This document shows, in pieces, positions 1 through 8,558 of a DNA stretch of 44,369 bases (positions are counted from its first letter, which is position 1; the number at the start of each line of letters is the position of its first letter). Position numbers and translations under genes: made by a program. The notes beneath the pieces are model-generated. The model saw only the letters and a list, made by a program, of their open reading frames with translations, was not told the origin of the DNA and did no database searches. This DNA comes from an uncultured Verrucomicrobiota bacterium (GTDB lineage Bacteria; Verrucomicrobiota; Kiritimatiellia; RFP12; UBA3636): NCBI GenBank assembly GCA_949285835.1, contig CASEAR010000008.1, forward strand, positions 1 through 44,369, in the 5' to 3' direction.

Positions 1-189
1 CGGGCGCGCCACCAAACACTCTGAGCATACCTTCCCGCAGATGAATGCCAATGCCGGTTTATATCGAGCCGCCGGAGCGGCGAATCCGGGAAGCCGTGGG
101 CGCAGCTAAAAGCGGAAGACTCAGCCGGGGCGCGGCGGTTCTGTGCGGAAAGAACAGGCTTCTCCGAAATCTGACCTCCCGCCTTCCGG
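1..189. other. Left-edge non-coding stretch, possible start of a further gene
   Basis: No complete gene is visible in this stretch. On the minus strand, a purine-rich GGGAAGGT sits directly before an ATG at 28-26, and the frame from it stays open to the window edge, so a truncated gene start is possible. It would lie downstream of the radical SAM gene in the same direction. Only nine codons are visible, too few to identify anything. Confidence 0.2.
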
Positions 190-1311
190 CTAGCTGAACA
201 CGCCGTAACGCATTGCCTTGAGCGCGGTTTTGCCAAGGACCCCGGCATCTGCCCATGACGTGAGCCTGCGTTCACGGCGGCAGTCGACAATGCGCCGGGC
301 CGCTACCGGCCCTATGCCGGGAATCCTGAGCAGCTCCATATAATCGGCCTTGTTCACCTTGACGGGGTAGAACTCCGGATGCGCGTCCGCCCACAACTGT
401 TTTGGGTCCCGCAGCCTGTCAAAGTTCCCGGTCTCGTCAAAGAGAAGCTCGTCCGACGAAAACCCGTAGCTGCGCATGAGGAAATCCGCTTGGTACAGCC
501 TGTGTTCCCGGTCAAGAAGCGCGTCTCCGGAGCCGTCGTCAAGGGTGAATTCGTCGGGATTCTTTTCCTTCTGATACGCCGAATAGTACACGCGCTTGAA
601 CTGCAGCCGGTCGTAAATCGCGCCGGTGTAGCGTACGATCTCGCGGTCCGTCTCCGTGGACGCCCCCACAATGAACTGAGTGGTGCACTTCACGCGGTCA
701 TAATCCGCACCTTTGACCGTGTTCTCTGAAATAAACTTCAGCGGAGCCACAATGTCAGTATCAAAATGCTTGTACGAGGACAGTTCCCTGAAATACTTTT
801 TGCCGGGCGTCTCTATGTTCAGAGACACCGCCGAGGCGAGCTGTAGCGCCCGCAGGATTGCCGAACGCGAAGCCCCCGGCAGGATTTTGAGATGTATATA
901 TCCCCTGTAGCGGTATTTTTTCCGCAGGATTTCGGCGGCGGCGATCAGCTTCTCCATCGACCGGTCGGCATTCCCGACTATTCCGGAAGAGAGGAAAATC
1001 CCCAGAAGCCACTGCTTCTCAAGATGCCGCATAAAGACCGCCGCAATTTCGTCCGGAGTTATGGAACACCTGTTCGATATGCCGTCCTGCCGGAACGGGC
1101 AATACTTGCAGTCGCTGGAACAAGCGTTGGTCATGAGCGTCTTGAGCATGATCCCCTTGCCGCCGGAAGCCAGCTGCACGGGATAAAGCCACGCCCCGTC
1201 GGATGTGCGCTTACGGTGTTCCTCCGCGTCCTTGGACGAACATGCGCAGGAAAGGTCGTACTAGGAACTTTCCGCCAGAAGAGAAAGCCTCTCTTGTACG
1301 CTCAGCACCAT
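190..1311 (-). CDS. Putative DNA modification/repair radical SAM protein, interrupted by an in-frame TAG
   Basis: Resembles the radical SAM family annotated as putative DNA modification/repair (often linked to a uracil-DNA-glycosylase-like partner). The CX3CX2C cluster (CSSDCKYC) that binds the 4Fe-4S cluster lies just after the MLKTLMTNA stretch. The C-terminus carries a helix-hairpin-helix (RIPGIGPVAARRI), which suggests contact with DNA. The uninterrupted frame begins at a GTG at 1179 (329 aa), but that lacks the usual N-terminus. Upstream in the same frame, ATG 1311 with a GGAG about 10 bases before it encodes 16 residues (ending LLAESS), then TAG at 1263-1261, then YDLSCACSS. Members of the family have a similar 'LA..AKYD.SC' there, so the TAG replaces about one residue, often Lys. 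The ATG at 1311 is only 16 bases from the end of the kinase gene, as expected in an operon. The product may be read through, start at the internal GTG, or be non-functional. Function is inferred from the family only. Confidence 0.75.
1261..1263 (-). other. In-frame TAG codon inside the radical SAM gene
   Basis: On the minus strand the codons read GCG GAA AGT TCC TAG TAC GAC CTT TCC TGC. Residues on both sides match the conserved N-terminus of the family, so the stop is internal to the ancestral gene. A single base change from AAG would create it. It may be a nonsense mutation, an assembly error or a UAG that is read as an amino acid. Confidence 0.7.
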
Positions 1312-1327
1312 GTCGCAGCGTCTCCGG

Positions 1328-3046
1328 TCAACTCCGTTTGCCCGCGGCGGCGGTTTTCCTGACTTCCGAGGAGATGGTCATAAGCTCCTTCATAACGCCG
1401 GACAAATCGTCGCGGTGTCCGCGCACACCGAACGAATCGTGCAGCTGCCGATATATCCGGAACAGGCGGGCGTACACTGCCGCACGCCGCCGGTCCGGCC
1501 TGAACACCGTGTCCTTCACGCCGGTCATCACCTTCTCGGCTTTCTGGACGTCTCCGTTAAATCTTCCCGCCGCCACGGCGCCGAACATCGCCGCGCCGAG
1601 GGCGCAGGTCTGTGAACTGCGGCTGATCTTTATGGAGCGGTTCAGCACATCCGCGTAGATCTGCATCATGAACGGGCTCTTTTCCGCGAGTCCGCCGCAC
1701 GCGACGACTTCGCGGACCCTGGAGCCGTATTCCTCCAAACGCTGGATTATCACAAGCGCACCGAACGCCGTCGCCTCCACAAGCGCCCGGTATATCTCAG
1801 GGGCCGTGGTGTGAAGCGTCAGCCCTAACATCATCCCGGAGAGCATGGGATCGACCAGCACGGTGCGGTTACCATTGTTCCAGTCCAGCGCCATGAGGCC
1901 GGATTCGCCCGGCAGGAGCCTTCCTGCCTCAGCCTCGAGCGCGGCATACGGATTGTCCCCGCAGAAGTCCTTCGGGAGGAGCTTGTCCACATACCACTTG
2001 AAAATGTCGCCCACCGCGGACTGCCCGGCCTCTATTCCGAGCATGCCCGGAACAACGGAACCCGGCACCACGCCGCACACACCGGGAATATCCCGCGTGC
2101 CGCGCCCGCCGCGCATCACCATGACGTCGCACGTGCTGGTGCCCATTGTCTTCACGAGCACGCCAGGCCTTACGCCGCACCCCACGGACCCGTGATGACA
2201 GTCAAACGCACCCACGGCCACCGTTATGCCTTCAGGCAGCCCGGTGAGAGCGGACATCTCCCGCGTGAGCGTGCCCGCCGGCCAGTCCGACGGCACCGCC
2301 TGCGAGTACAGACGGTCCCGCAGTTCCGCGAGCTCCGGCGCGAGACCGGCAAGAAACTCCTTTGAAGGGAGGCCGCCCCATTCGCTGGAAAACATGGCCT
2401 TGTGCCCCGCCGCACATATGCTGCGCCGCATTTTCAGCGGATCCGTATTGCCGGTGATGAAAGCCGGGATAAAATCGCACAGTTCGACCCAGGAATAGGC
2501 TGCGTCGAAAACGGCGCGGTCGGTTCTGAGGCAATGCCATATCTTCGACCAGAACCACTCCGACGAATACACGCCGCCGCACTTGGTCAGATACTTTACC
2601 TTGAAGCGCGAGGCCGCTTCAGTTATCGCCGAGGCCTCCTCGTGCGCCGTGTGATCCTTCCAGAGCCATGCCTGCGCATTCAGATTCCTGCGAAAGCGCC
2701 TCTTCATCCCGAGCGGCATGCCATCCGCATCCACGGGCATGGGCGTTGAACCGGTGGAGTCGATGCCGATCCCCACCACTCGGTCGGGACTGAACTCCGC
2801 AAACGACGAGGCCAGCCGGACTGCCTCCGACACCGTGCTGACAAAGCCCTCAATGTAGTCCCCGGGGTGCTGCCGGGCGAGACGCGGGTCTTTGTCCGAC
2901 ACAAGCACGCCGTCGACGCCCGACGGATAACCGAAACTGCTGGAAGCAAGCTCTCTGCCATCCCGCAAATCCACCACCACAGCCCTCACGCTGTTGGTCC
3001 CGAAATCAACCCCGACAGAATATTCTCCGCTATCCGCTCTGTTCAT
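1328..3046 (-). CDS. FGGY-family carbohydrate kinase, ribulokinase type
   Basis: ATP-dependent sugar kinase of the FGGY family, closest in character to ribulokinase (L-ribulose to L-ribulose 5-phosphate). The N-terminal VGVDFGTNSVRAVVVD phosphate loop, the GIGIDSTGSTPMPVD block, the ALLWKDHTA-like stretch (AWLWKDHTAHEE) and the C-terminal VACGGLAEKSPFMMQIYADV block are all present. Length (572 aa) fits AraB. I chose ATG 3046, preceded by ACGGAG, over the longer TTG-started frame at 3067. No araA, araD or sugar transporter lies nearby, so the physiological substrate is uncertain. The gene is in the same reading frame as rsmA upstream; only two TAG codons (3100-3098 and 3091-3089) separate the two frames. 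Confidence 0.85.
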   Translation of the reverse strand: MNRADSGEYSVGVDFGTNSVRAVVVDLRDGRELASSSFGYPSGVDGVLVSDKDPRLARQHPGDYIEGFVSTVSEAVRLASSFAEFSPDRVVGIGIDSTGSTPMPVDADGMPLGMKRRFRRNLNAQAWLWKDHTAHEEASAITEAASRFKVKYLTKCGGVYSSEWFWSKIWHCLRTDRAVFDAAYSWVELCDFIPAFITGNTDPLKMRRSICAAGHKAMFSSEWGGLPSKEFLAGLAPELAELRDRLYSQAVPSDWPAGTLTREMSALTGLPEGITVAVGAFDCHHGSVGCGVRPGVLVKTMGTSTCDVMVMRGGRGTRDIPGVCGVVPGSVVPGMLGIEAGQSAVGDIFKWYVDKLLPKDFCGDNPYAALEAEAGRLLPGESGLMALDWNNGNRTVLVDPMLSGMMLGLTLHTTAPEIYRALVEATAFGALVIIQRLEEYGSRVREVVACGGLAEKSPFMMQIYADVLNRSIKISRSSQTCALGAAMFGAVAAGRFNGDVQKAEKVMTGVKDTVFRPDRRRAAVYARLFRIYRQLHDSFGVRGHRDDLSGVMKELMTISSEVRKTAAAGKRS

Positions 3047-3097
3047 AACCGCTCCGTAACTGGTCAATGTAACAAAGGCCCGCTTCCCCTACGGATT

Positions 3098-3955
3098 CTA
3101 AGCGCCCCACAGCTCCGACAGGCGAACCCACTGTTCCACAGAAAGTTCCCCGGGCCTTGCGGCCGGAGAAGCCCCTGCGGCAGCAAGCGCGTTCCGAACA
3201 AAGTCCGGGGCTCTCGCGTACCCGCCGCCCGCACTGCGCATGGAGGAAGCCAGCTGCTTGCGCCTGTGCGCGAACGCCGCTTTCACGAGTCCGTCAAAAT
3301 AAACGCTCTGCGCCCCTTCCATCCTCCATCTGCCGTGACGCCTGAACCTCACCACGCAGGACATGACGTCCGGCCGCGGCATGAAACACTGGGGCTTCAC
3401 GCTGTGCAGCACCTCCACGTCATACCTGCGCTGCAGGCGCACCGAAACTGAACCGATGTCTTCGCTGTCCGGAGCCGCCGCAAACCTTTCCGCAACCTCT
3501 TTCTGAACAAGCACCACCATTATCTCCGGAGGATTTTCGCACTCGGCTGCTATCATCAGCACCCTGACGCCCACGGAATACGGCAGATTCGAGACGACGT
3601 GCGTCACTCCGGCTCCAAGTATGCCGGGGATGCCGGCGTCCAGCGCATCCGCATGAATCAGCTCCGGATTCCCTGCGCCGCCCCATCGCTCGAAAAGCAC
3701 GCTGAACAGCGCATCGTCCTTTTCTATCGCCGTTACGTGCGCGGCCTCTTTCACGAGCCTTTCTGTAAGCACGCCGAGTCCGGGCCCGATTTCCAGCACC
3801 TTCTGCGTCCCGTTGAGCTCCGCCGCCGCGACAATTATGTCAAGTATGTTGCGGTCGATTAGAAAATTCTGCCCCATGGCCCTGCTTGGTTTGATCCCGT
3901 GCTCGGACAGTATGCGCGCGACAACGCCAGGACTTGTAAGGTTAAGCTCTGTCAT
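3098..3955 (-). CDS. rsmA: 16S rRNA (adenine1518-N6/adenine1519-N6)-dimethyltransferase
   Basis: RsmA/KsgA dimethylates two adjacent adenines in the 3' terminal helix of 16S rRNA, using S-adenosylmethionine, late in 30S assembly. Seen: RAMGQNFLID near residue 25, the SAM-binding loop LEIGPGLGVLTE near 57, the acidic AIEKDDALF, and the catalytic NLPY motif (SNLPYSVG) near 121. Length 285 aa is normal. The gene starts only six bases after the surA-like stop, and no strong ribosome site is seen, so translational coupling is likely. It ends in TAG followed two codons later by another TAG. Pairing of surA with rsmA is also found in proteobacteria, which supports both calls. Confidence 0.96.
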   Translation of the reverse strand: MTELNLTSPGVVARILSEHGIKPSRAMGQNFLIDRNILDIIVAAAELNGTQKVLEIGPGLGVLTERLVKEAAHVTAIEKDDALFSVLFERWGGAGNPELIHADALDAGIPGILGAGVTHVVSNLPYSVGVRVLMIAAECENPPEIMVVLVQKEVAERFAAAPDSEDIGSVSVRLQRRYDVEVLHSVKPQCFMPRPDVMSCVVRFRRHGRWRMEGAQSVYFDGLVKAAFAHRRKQLASSMRSAGGGYARAPDFVRNALAAAGASPAARPGELSVEQWVRLSELWGA

Positions 3956-3961
3956 CAGAGA

Positions 3962-4930
3962 TTATTCATACGGAGGATATATCACGATCGAAGCGTTCCC
4001 CCTGAGCTTTCGGATCCATTCCGAACGCAGGCGCTCCGCCTCGCGCTCGAAGATGGATTCCCTTATCTTGTCCTGAACCTCGGCCAATGAGATCCTGCCC
4101 GCCAAAGTCTCGCTGTCTTTGCGAACAAAATAGTTCATGCCGCCGATCTCCACGGGACCGGCCGTCTCCCCGGCGGAGATGCCCTCCAGCGCCTCCGCTA
4201 TCACGGGGTTCAAATCCTCAGATGGGACGAGGCGTCCCATTTTTCCGCCGTCTTCCGCATTGCTGCCGACGGAATACCGGCGCGCCAGCTCCGCAAAATC
4301 GCTTCCGGAGGCAATTCCCTGCGCCACAACGTCAAGATTGTTAGTGCCGTTAAGCGCAATCAGGGACACTTCGGCCTCGGCCTTTTGCGTATACAAATCC
4401 GAATTTTTCCTGTACTCACTGAGAACATCGCCCACCGACACATGCACGTTGTCGTACACGAAAGAACGCTCCATCGCCATGACTATGAGCTGTTTGCGGA
4501 TATTCTCCCGCCAGTCGTCGTATTTCATTCTAGCCGCCGAAAGCATGTCCATCAGCTTCGAACGGTCTCCGCCGAAGTTGCGCTCCACAATATCGGCCAC
4601 GCGCCGGTCCAGCATGTGCTCCGGCACCCTCAAATCGCCTGACTCGTATTCCTCCACGATAAGCTCCCGGTCTATCGCCTCGTCAAGAGCCCTCTCGTAC
4701 ATTCTGCGGAACACGGTTTCACGATCCGCCCCGGACGCCTCATCCGCCGGATCCATACGCATGTACGACACGACCTCGGACACCGTGATGCCCTTGCCGT
4801 TCACCGATGCCGCCACCCCGTCGACCGCATTGTTTATGCCGAGCCGCTCCACCGTCGCCGCACCGGCGGCAACCGCCGAAACCGCCGCAAAAACAGCGCA
4901 ATAGAACGGCGCTGCGAATCTATGAGCCAT
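3962..4930 (-). CDS. SurA-like periplasmic peptidyl-prolyl isomerase/chaperone
   Basis: Secreted folding factor for outer-membrane proteins, by family. A signal peptide covers about residues 1-25 (hydrophobic core ending AAGAATV). A SurA-N-like helical region follows (MRMDPADEAS to about 165). A parvulin-type domain at about 185-275 contains the typical DFAELARRYS, DGGKMGRL and ISAGETAGPVEIGGMNYFV elements. A single rotamase domain and 322 aa make it shorter than E. coli SurA (two domains, about 430 aa). An excellent ribosome site, AAGGAGG, lies 8 bases before the ATG. It is the first gene of the minus-strand operon with rsmA, driven by a TATAAT promoter at 4963-4991. Confidence 0.85.
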   Translation of the reverse strand: MAHRFAAPFYCAVFAAVSAVAAGAATVERLGINNAVDGVAASVNGKGITVSEVVSYMRMDPADEASGADRETVFRRMYERALDEAIDRELIVEEYESGDLRVPEHMLDRRVADIVERNFGGDRSKLMDMLSAARMKYDDWRENIRKQLIVMAMERSFVYDNVHVSVGDVLSEYRKNSDLYTQKAEAEVSLIALNGTNNLDVVAQGIASGSDFAELARRYSVGSNAEDGGKMGRLVPSEDLNPVIAEALEGISAGETAGPVEIGGMNYFVRKDSETLAGRISLAEVQDKIRESIFEREAERLRSEWIRKLRGNASIVIYPPYE

Positions 4931-4943
4931 AGTCCGTACCTCC

Positions 4944-4991
4944 TTGACACTTTCTGCCGCGTATTATACGCTATTGCGACCTGTTTATAAA
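4944..4991. promoter_or_regulatory. Overlapping divergent sigma70-type promoters (surA-like / trmH)
   Basis: Minus direction: a perfect TATAAT (plus-strand 4963-4968) with TTTATA 17 bases upstream (4986-4991), giving surA-like a short leader. Plus direction: TTGACA at 4944-4949, with the weak -10 candidates TACGCT (4967-4972, 17-base spacer) or TATACG (4965-4970, 15-base spacer) before trmH at 4999. The plus -35 overlaps the surA ribosome site (4939-4945), so the two promoters cannot be occupied independently. Confidence 0.6.
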
Positions 4992-4998
4992 GAATCAA

Positions 4999-5889
4999 AT
5001 GACTACGCATTCCACATCTCCGCAGCTGTATATATCCAGTCTCTCCAATCCCCGTGTAAAGGACATCGTCCGGCTCAGACGGCGCTCGCACCGTGACGAT
5101 GAAAAAGTTCTGCTCACGGAGGGATACCGCGAGGTAAAACGCGCGCTGGACAACGGGTACGTCCCGTACGCGCTGTACATATGCAGGGAGTTGTTCATGG
5201 GGGAACACGAGGACGCCATCATAGCCGGAGCCGCCGGCGCCGGGGCGGAAATCGTGTCGTGTGCGAAAAACGTCTTCATGAAGCTCTCAGCCCGGGACAG
5301 GCCGGACGGCCTGCTCATGACCGGGCCGCAGATATCACGTTCGCTTGAATCCCTCAGTCTTCCGGAAAACGCGCTTGTAATAGTGGCGGAAGCCATCGAA
5401 AAACCAGGCAACCTCGGCACCATCCTGCGTTCCGCGGACGCCGCGGGCGTTTCCGCCGTGTTCGTATGCGACCACTGCACCGACGTGCAGAATCCCAATG
5501 TCGTGCGCGCAAGCATAGGCGCTCTCTTCGCCGTGCCGGTTGTCGATGTGTCGAGCGACGAAGCCATAGACTTTCTGAAACGCGGCGGATTCACCATCCT
5601 CTCCTCCACGCCGCACGCGGAGGCGTTCTATTCCGACTTTGATCTTACCGGCCCCACTGCAATTGTGGTGGGTTCCGAGCAGTACGGACTCAGCGACAAA
5701 TGGATGAAGGCGGCGAACGCCCTCGCCCGCATACCCATGCTCGGACAGTGCGATTCTCTGAACGTGGCGTCCGCGACCACAATACTGCTCTTTGAGGCTG
5801 TGCGGCAGCGCGTGTCAAAAGACCGCCGCATTGTTCCGGTCCCGCACATACACGAGCACACGTCTCACCATACCGCATCTTCCGACTGA
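4999..5889 (+). CDS. TrmH/SpoU-family RNA 2'-O-methyltransferase
   Basis: SPOUT-class methyltransferase acting on the ribose 2'-OH of rRNA or tRNA; the exact nucleotide cannot be told from sequence. An N-terminal SpoU substrate-binding domain (VLLTEGYREVKRAL near residue 38) precedes the knotted domain, with motif 1 KPGNLGTILRSADAAG at about 135-150, IVVGSEQYGLS near 222-232 (motif 2), and SLNVASATTILLFEAVRQR near 253-271 (motif 3). The ribosome site is weak and the 5' leader short. It is the first gene of a plus-strand group with the unknown protein, the AEC transporter and the HAD protein. Confidence 0.9.
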   Translation: MTTHSTSPQLYISSLSNPRVKDIVRLRRRSHRDDEKVLLTEGYREVKRALDNGYVPYALYICRELFMGEHEDAIIAGAAGAGAEIVSCAKNVFMKLSARDRPDGLLMTGPQISRSLESLSLPENALVIVAEAIEKPGNLGTILRSADAAGVSAVFVCDHCTDVQNPNVVRASIGALFAVPVVDVSSDEAIDFLKRGGFTILSSTPHAEAFYSDFDLTGPTAIVVGSEQYGLSDKWMKAANALARIPMLGQCDSLNVASATTILLFEAVRQRVSKDRRIVPVPHIHEHTSHHTASSD

Positions 5890-5917
5890 GCCGCAAACAG
5901 CAACCAAACGGAGAACT

Positions 5918-6550
5918 ATGGCAACCAGAAAGACCGTAGAAGGCGTAATCCGAGCCCTTAAAATACAGAAAAATCCGGGAGGAGCCCCGTCCGGCGCCTG
6001 CTCCCATGTGCTGACGGCGGAAGTCATATGGCCGAGACCCGCCATACAAACCAAAATCTACGCATCGGCAGCAACTTTCAACAACGGGGAAATGGACTGC
6101 GGCAACTGGCTTAAAAGCGTAGTCTTCAAGGAAACCGTAGAAGGTTCGTTCGGCGTGAGGTTCGGCGTGTCGGAACCCGCCACATCAAGCGAGATACGCA
6201 AGTTTTTTGGGAATATTCTGAAAGCCGGGGTTTCTCTCGTCACTGGATTCGCTGCGGACGCCGCCGGGAACGAGGATCTGTCCGAGTTCATCACAAGCCC
6301 CGTTTCACAAGCCGCATCCATGACGGCATCATCGCAGATCCGTACAATCGCTCAATGTGAAGCGGCACTGTCGCTGCAGGAGATAATCGACGCGGGAGAC
6401 GGCGGACTCCTCGTCAGGCTGCCGCTGGTATGCCCGTCGGATTTCGTGCGCCGCGTCAGCAGCGCCGGGCAAAAGGTCCACCGTACGAAAAAGATGATCT
6501 CCAAGGGAGAGGCCAACGGATACGCGGAAGTAATTTTCAACGCGACATAA
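5918..6550 (+). CDS. Conserved-looking protein of unknown function
   Basis: I do not recognise this 210-residue protein. The start is ATG 5918, with GGAG a few bases upstream; the longer open frame from 5792 only overlaps trmH. It has no signal peptide and no membrane segment. It looks like a soluble mixed alpha/beta protein with a central stretch of small and hydrophobic residues (ILKAGVSLVTGFAADAAG at about 107-124) and a basic C-terminal part (SAGQKVHRTKKMISKGE). It sits 28 bases after trmH and 12 bases before the AEC transporter, so it is likely cotranscribed. Confidence 0.65.
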   Translation: MATRKTVEGVIRALKIQKNPGGAPSGACSHVLTAEVIWPRPAIQTKIYASAATFNNGEMDCGNWLKSVVFKETVEGSFGVRFGVSEPATSSEIRKFFGNILKAGVSLVTGFAADAAGNEDLSEFITSPVSQAASMTASSQIRTIAQCEAALSLQEIIDAGDGGLLVRLPLVCPSDFVRRVSSAGQKVHRTKKMISKGEANGYAEVIFNAT

Positions 6551-6562
6551 CGGGACACAGAA

Positions 6563-7549
6563 ATGCTCGAAAGTCTTTTGATCGTGGGACGGCAGGTCGC
6601 AATCCTGTTCGTCCTGATAGGCATTGGCTACGCCTGCAACCGTCTGCGCGTGTTCGACAAGGCGGCCGTACGCGGGATGACGGATCTCATGCTTTACATC
6701 GTAACCCCGGCCCTGCTGGTGCACGTGTTTCAGGCGGAACGCACTCCGGAGCTTACCGCATCGCTGAAGCTCGCATTCGTATCCGCTGTGGTCTATCACT
6801 TTTTGAACATAGTCACGGCGCACCTTTTCATGCACGACCGCGTCCGCGAGCGGGAGAGCGTCCTACGTTTTTCCATAGTGTTCTCAAACGCAGGATACAT
6901 GGCCATCCCGCTTCAGAAAAACATCCTCGGCGACCAGGGCGTGCTGTGCGGCTCTGCGGTCATCGCCGTCTTCAACGTCCTGCTCTGGACGTACGGGTAC
7001 ATGGTCATGCACGGCCCGGAAGCGGACCGTGAAACCGCAGACGCAACTCCGGCGGCACGGCAGCATGGGGCCGCGGCGCGCATATTGAAACTGATTTTCC
7101 TCAACCCGGGCACTTTGGGGGCGCTCGTGGGAATCGCATTCTTCATGCTGAGGATAAAACTGCCGTACGTAGCCGACGAACCGCTGCGCTTTCTGGCGGA
7201 ACTCAATACGCCAGTCCCCATGCTTATAATAGGATTCTATCTGGCGGAAGCAAATATCGGCAAAATCTTCAAGGACGCAAAAGTATACCTCAACATGCTG
7301 CTGCGGCTGACCGCGGTGCCGCTCATCCTCCTGGGCATATTCATGGCGGCCGGAATCCGCGACAGGATACTCGTAGTATCCTCCATCATCGCCGCAAGCG
7401 CGCCGTCCGCCGCAGTAACGACGATGTTCGCCGCAAAATTCAAACAGGACGCGGAACTTTCCGTCGGCATAGTCTCGTATTCGACCCTTGTGTCCATAAT
7501 AACTATGCCGGTTGTTATCGGTTTTGCACACTATCTGACCGGATTGTAA
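6563..7549 (+). CDS. AEC-family transporter
   Basis: Integral inner-membrane carrier of the auxin efflux carrier (AEC) family, whose bacterial members move organic acids such as malate or malonate. About ten hydrophobic segments are visible. Family features include the N-terminal IGIGYACNRLRVFDK, TPALLVHVF, FSNAGYMAIPL near residue 110-120, and the C-terminal ASAPSAAVTTMFAAKF. Length 328 aa is typical. The substrate is unknown; the neighbouring HAD protein does not indicate one. Confidence 0.88.
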   Translation: MLESLLIVGRQVAILFVLIGIGYACNRLRVFDKAAVRGMTDLMLYIVTPALLVHVFQAERTPELTASLKLAFVSAVVYHFLNIVTAHLFMHDRVRERESVLRFSIVFSNAGYMAIPLQKNILGDQGVLCGSAVIAVFNVLLWTYGYMVMHGPEADRETADATPAARQHGAAARILKLIFLNPGTLGALVGIAFFMLRIKLPYVADEPLRFLAELNTPVPMLIIGFYLAEANIGKIFKDAKVYLNMLLRLTAVPLILLGIFMAAGIRDRILVVSSIIAASAPSAAVTTMFAAKFKQDAELSVGIVSYSTLVSIITMPVVIGFAHYLTGL

Positions 7550-7571
7550 TGCGCGAAACGGAGAGCAGGCA

Positions 7572-8450
7572 ATGAAATCCGACATAGAATCAATCGCAAA
7601 GTTTACGCCCGCACACTCCACATTCGTCGGCGTGGACTCCGACGGATGCGTATTCGACACCATGACCGCGAAGCAGTGCGGGTATTTCCATCCGCTTATC
7701 ATTGAACACTGGAGCCTTCAGGGCATCGAAAAACAGGTGCGCGCCGCAGCGGAATTCATAAATCTGAAGTCGCGCTGGCGCGGGAGGAACCGATTCCCCG
7801 CCCTGCTTATGACGTTTGAAATGCTGCCAGGAATGAAGGGCGTGCCTGAATCAGGCGTGCGGATCCCGGAAACAAAAGATCTCAAGTCCTATTGCGAATC
7901 AGGGCTGCCGCTTGGGAACTGCACCCTTGAAGCCGAAGTAAAACGGACAGGTAGCCGGGAACTGGCGCAGGTTCTCAAATGGAGTCTAGACGTAAACCGC
8001 AAAATTTCCGAGGAAATGCCGCCAGCCAGTCCGTTTCCCGGCGCGGTGGAAACGCTGCGCATGATGTCCGGACAATCAGATTTGGCAGTCGTCTCCCAGA
8101 CCCCTCTGCAGACGCTCATACGCGAATGGGAGCATTTCGGCATAATAGGCATCCCGAGCATTATCGCGGCGCAGGAGGCCGGGTCAAAGTCCGAACATAT
8201 AAGGCTCGCGGCCAAAGGCAAATACCCGGACAGCCACATTCTGCTCGTGGGCGACGCCCCCGGAGACATGGAGGCCGCACATTCGCAAAACATCCTCTTC
8301 TACCCCATAATCCCCGGCCGAGAGGAAAAATCCTGGGCAGAACTGCGTAGCTTCTACTATGACGAGTTTCTGCGCGGCAATTTTGAGAAGTACGAGAGAC
8401 GTCTGACAGACGCTTTCCTGGACGCGCTGCCGTCGGAATTCCATCAGTAG
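7572..8450 (+). CDS. HAD-superfamily hydrolase-like protein
   Basis: Haloacid-dehalogenase fold, probably a phosphatase. Motif I is VDSDGCVFD with nucleophile Asp22 and acid/base Asp24. A large helical cap lies between about residues 45 and 145. Motif II is likely AVVSQT near 175, a lysine (GSKSEH) near 205 could serve as motif III, and motif IV is GDAPGDMEAA near 226-235. The cap is longer than in small phosphoglycolate-type enzymes, so the substrate is open. The gene is 22 bases downstream of the AEC gene and ends in TAG. Confidence 0.75.
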   Translation: MKSDIESIAKFTPAHSTFVGVDSDGCVFDTMTAKQCGYFHPLIIEHWSLQGIEKQVRAAAEFINLKSRWRGRNRFPALLMTFEMLPGMKGVPESGVRIPETKDLKSYCESGLPLGNCTLEAEVKRTGSRELAQVLKWSLDVNRKISEEMPPASPFPGAVETLRMMSGQSDLAVVSQTPLQTLIREWEHFGIIGIPSIIAAQEAGSKSEHIRLAAKGKYPDSHILLVGDAPGDMEAAHSQNILFYPIIPGREEKSWAELRSFYYDEFLRGNFEKYERRLTDAFLDALPSEFHQ

Positions 8451-8464
8451 CCGCGCCTGCGCGC

Positions 8465-8534
8465 CCCCGCCGGATGCGAGCGCTTTTTGTAGGACTCGCC
8501 CACGGCAGAGCGCAAAAAACGCACCCCGGCGGGG
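8465..8534. terminator. Candidate bidirectional terminator between convergent genes
   Basis: The HAD and nudC genes converge here. A 9-base perfect inverted repeat (CCCCGCCGG at 8465-8473 and CCGGCGGGG at 8526-8534) encloses a smaller repeat (GCGCT at 8480-8484 and AGCGC at 8509-8513) flanked by T5 and A6 runs, so each strand has a U-rich stretch inside the structure. The loops are long, so this is a moderate call. Confidence 0.4.
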
Positions 8535-8558
8535 AAATCGGGACGTGGTCGGCACCCG

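Noticed and set aside
1261-1263. Pyrrolysine as the explanation for the TAG codons
   Set aside because: No pyl gene or CTA-anticodon tRNA is in the window and the two gene families are not known to use pyrrolysine. I keep it only as something to look for in the full genome.
4137-4904. Long plus-strand open frame over the surA-like gene
   Set aside because: Antisense shadow of a clearly identified gene; its Ser/Arg/Pro-rich composition is typical of such shadows.
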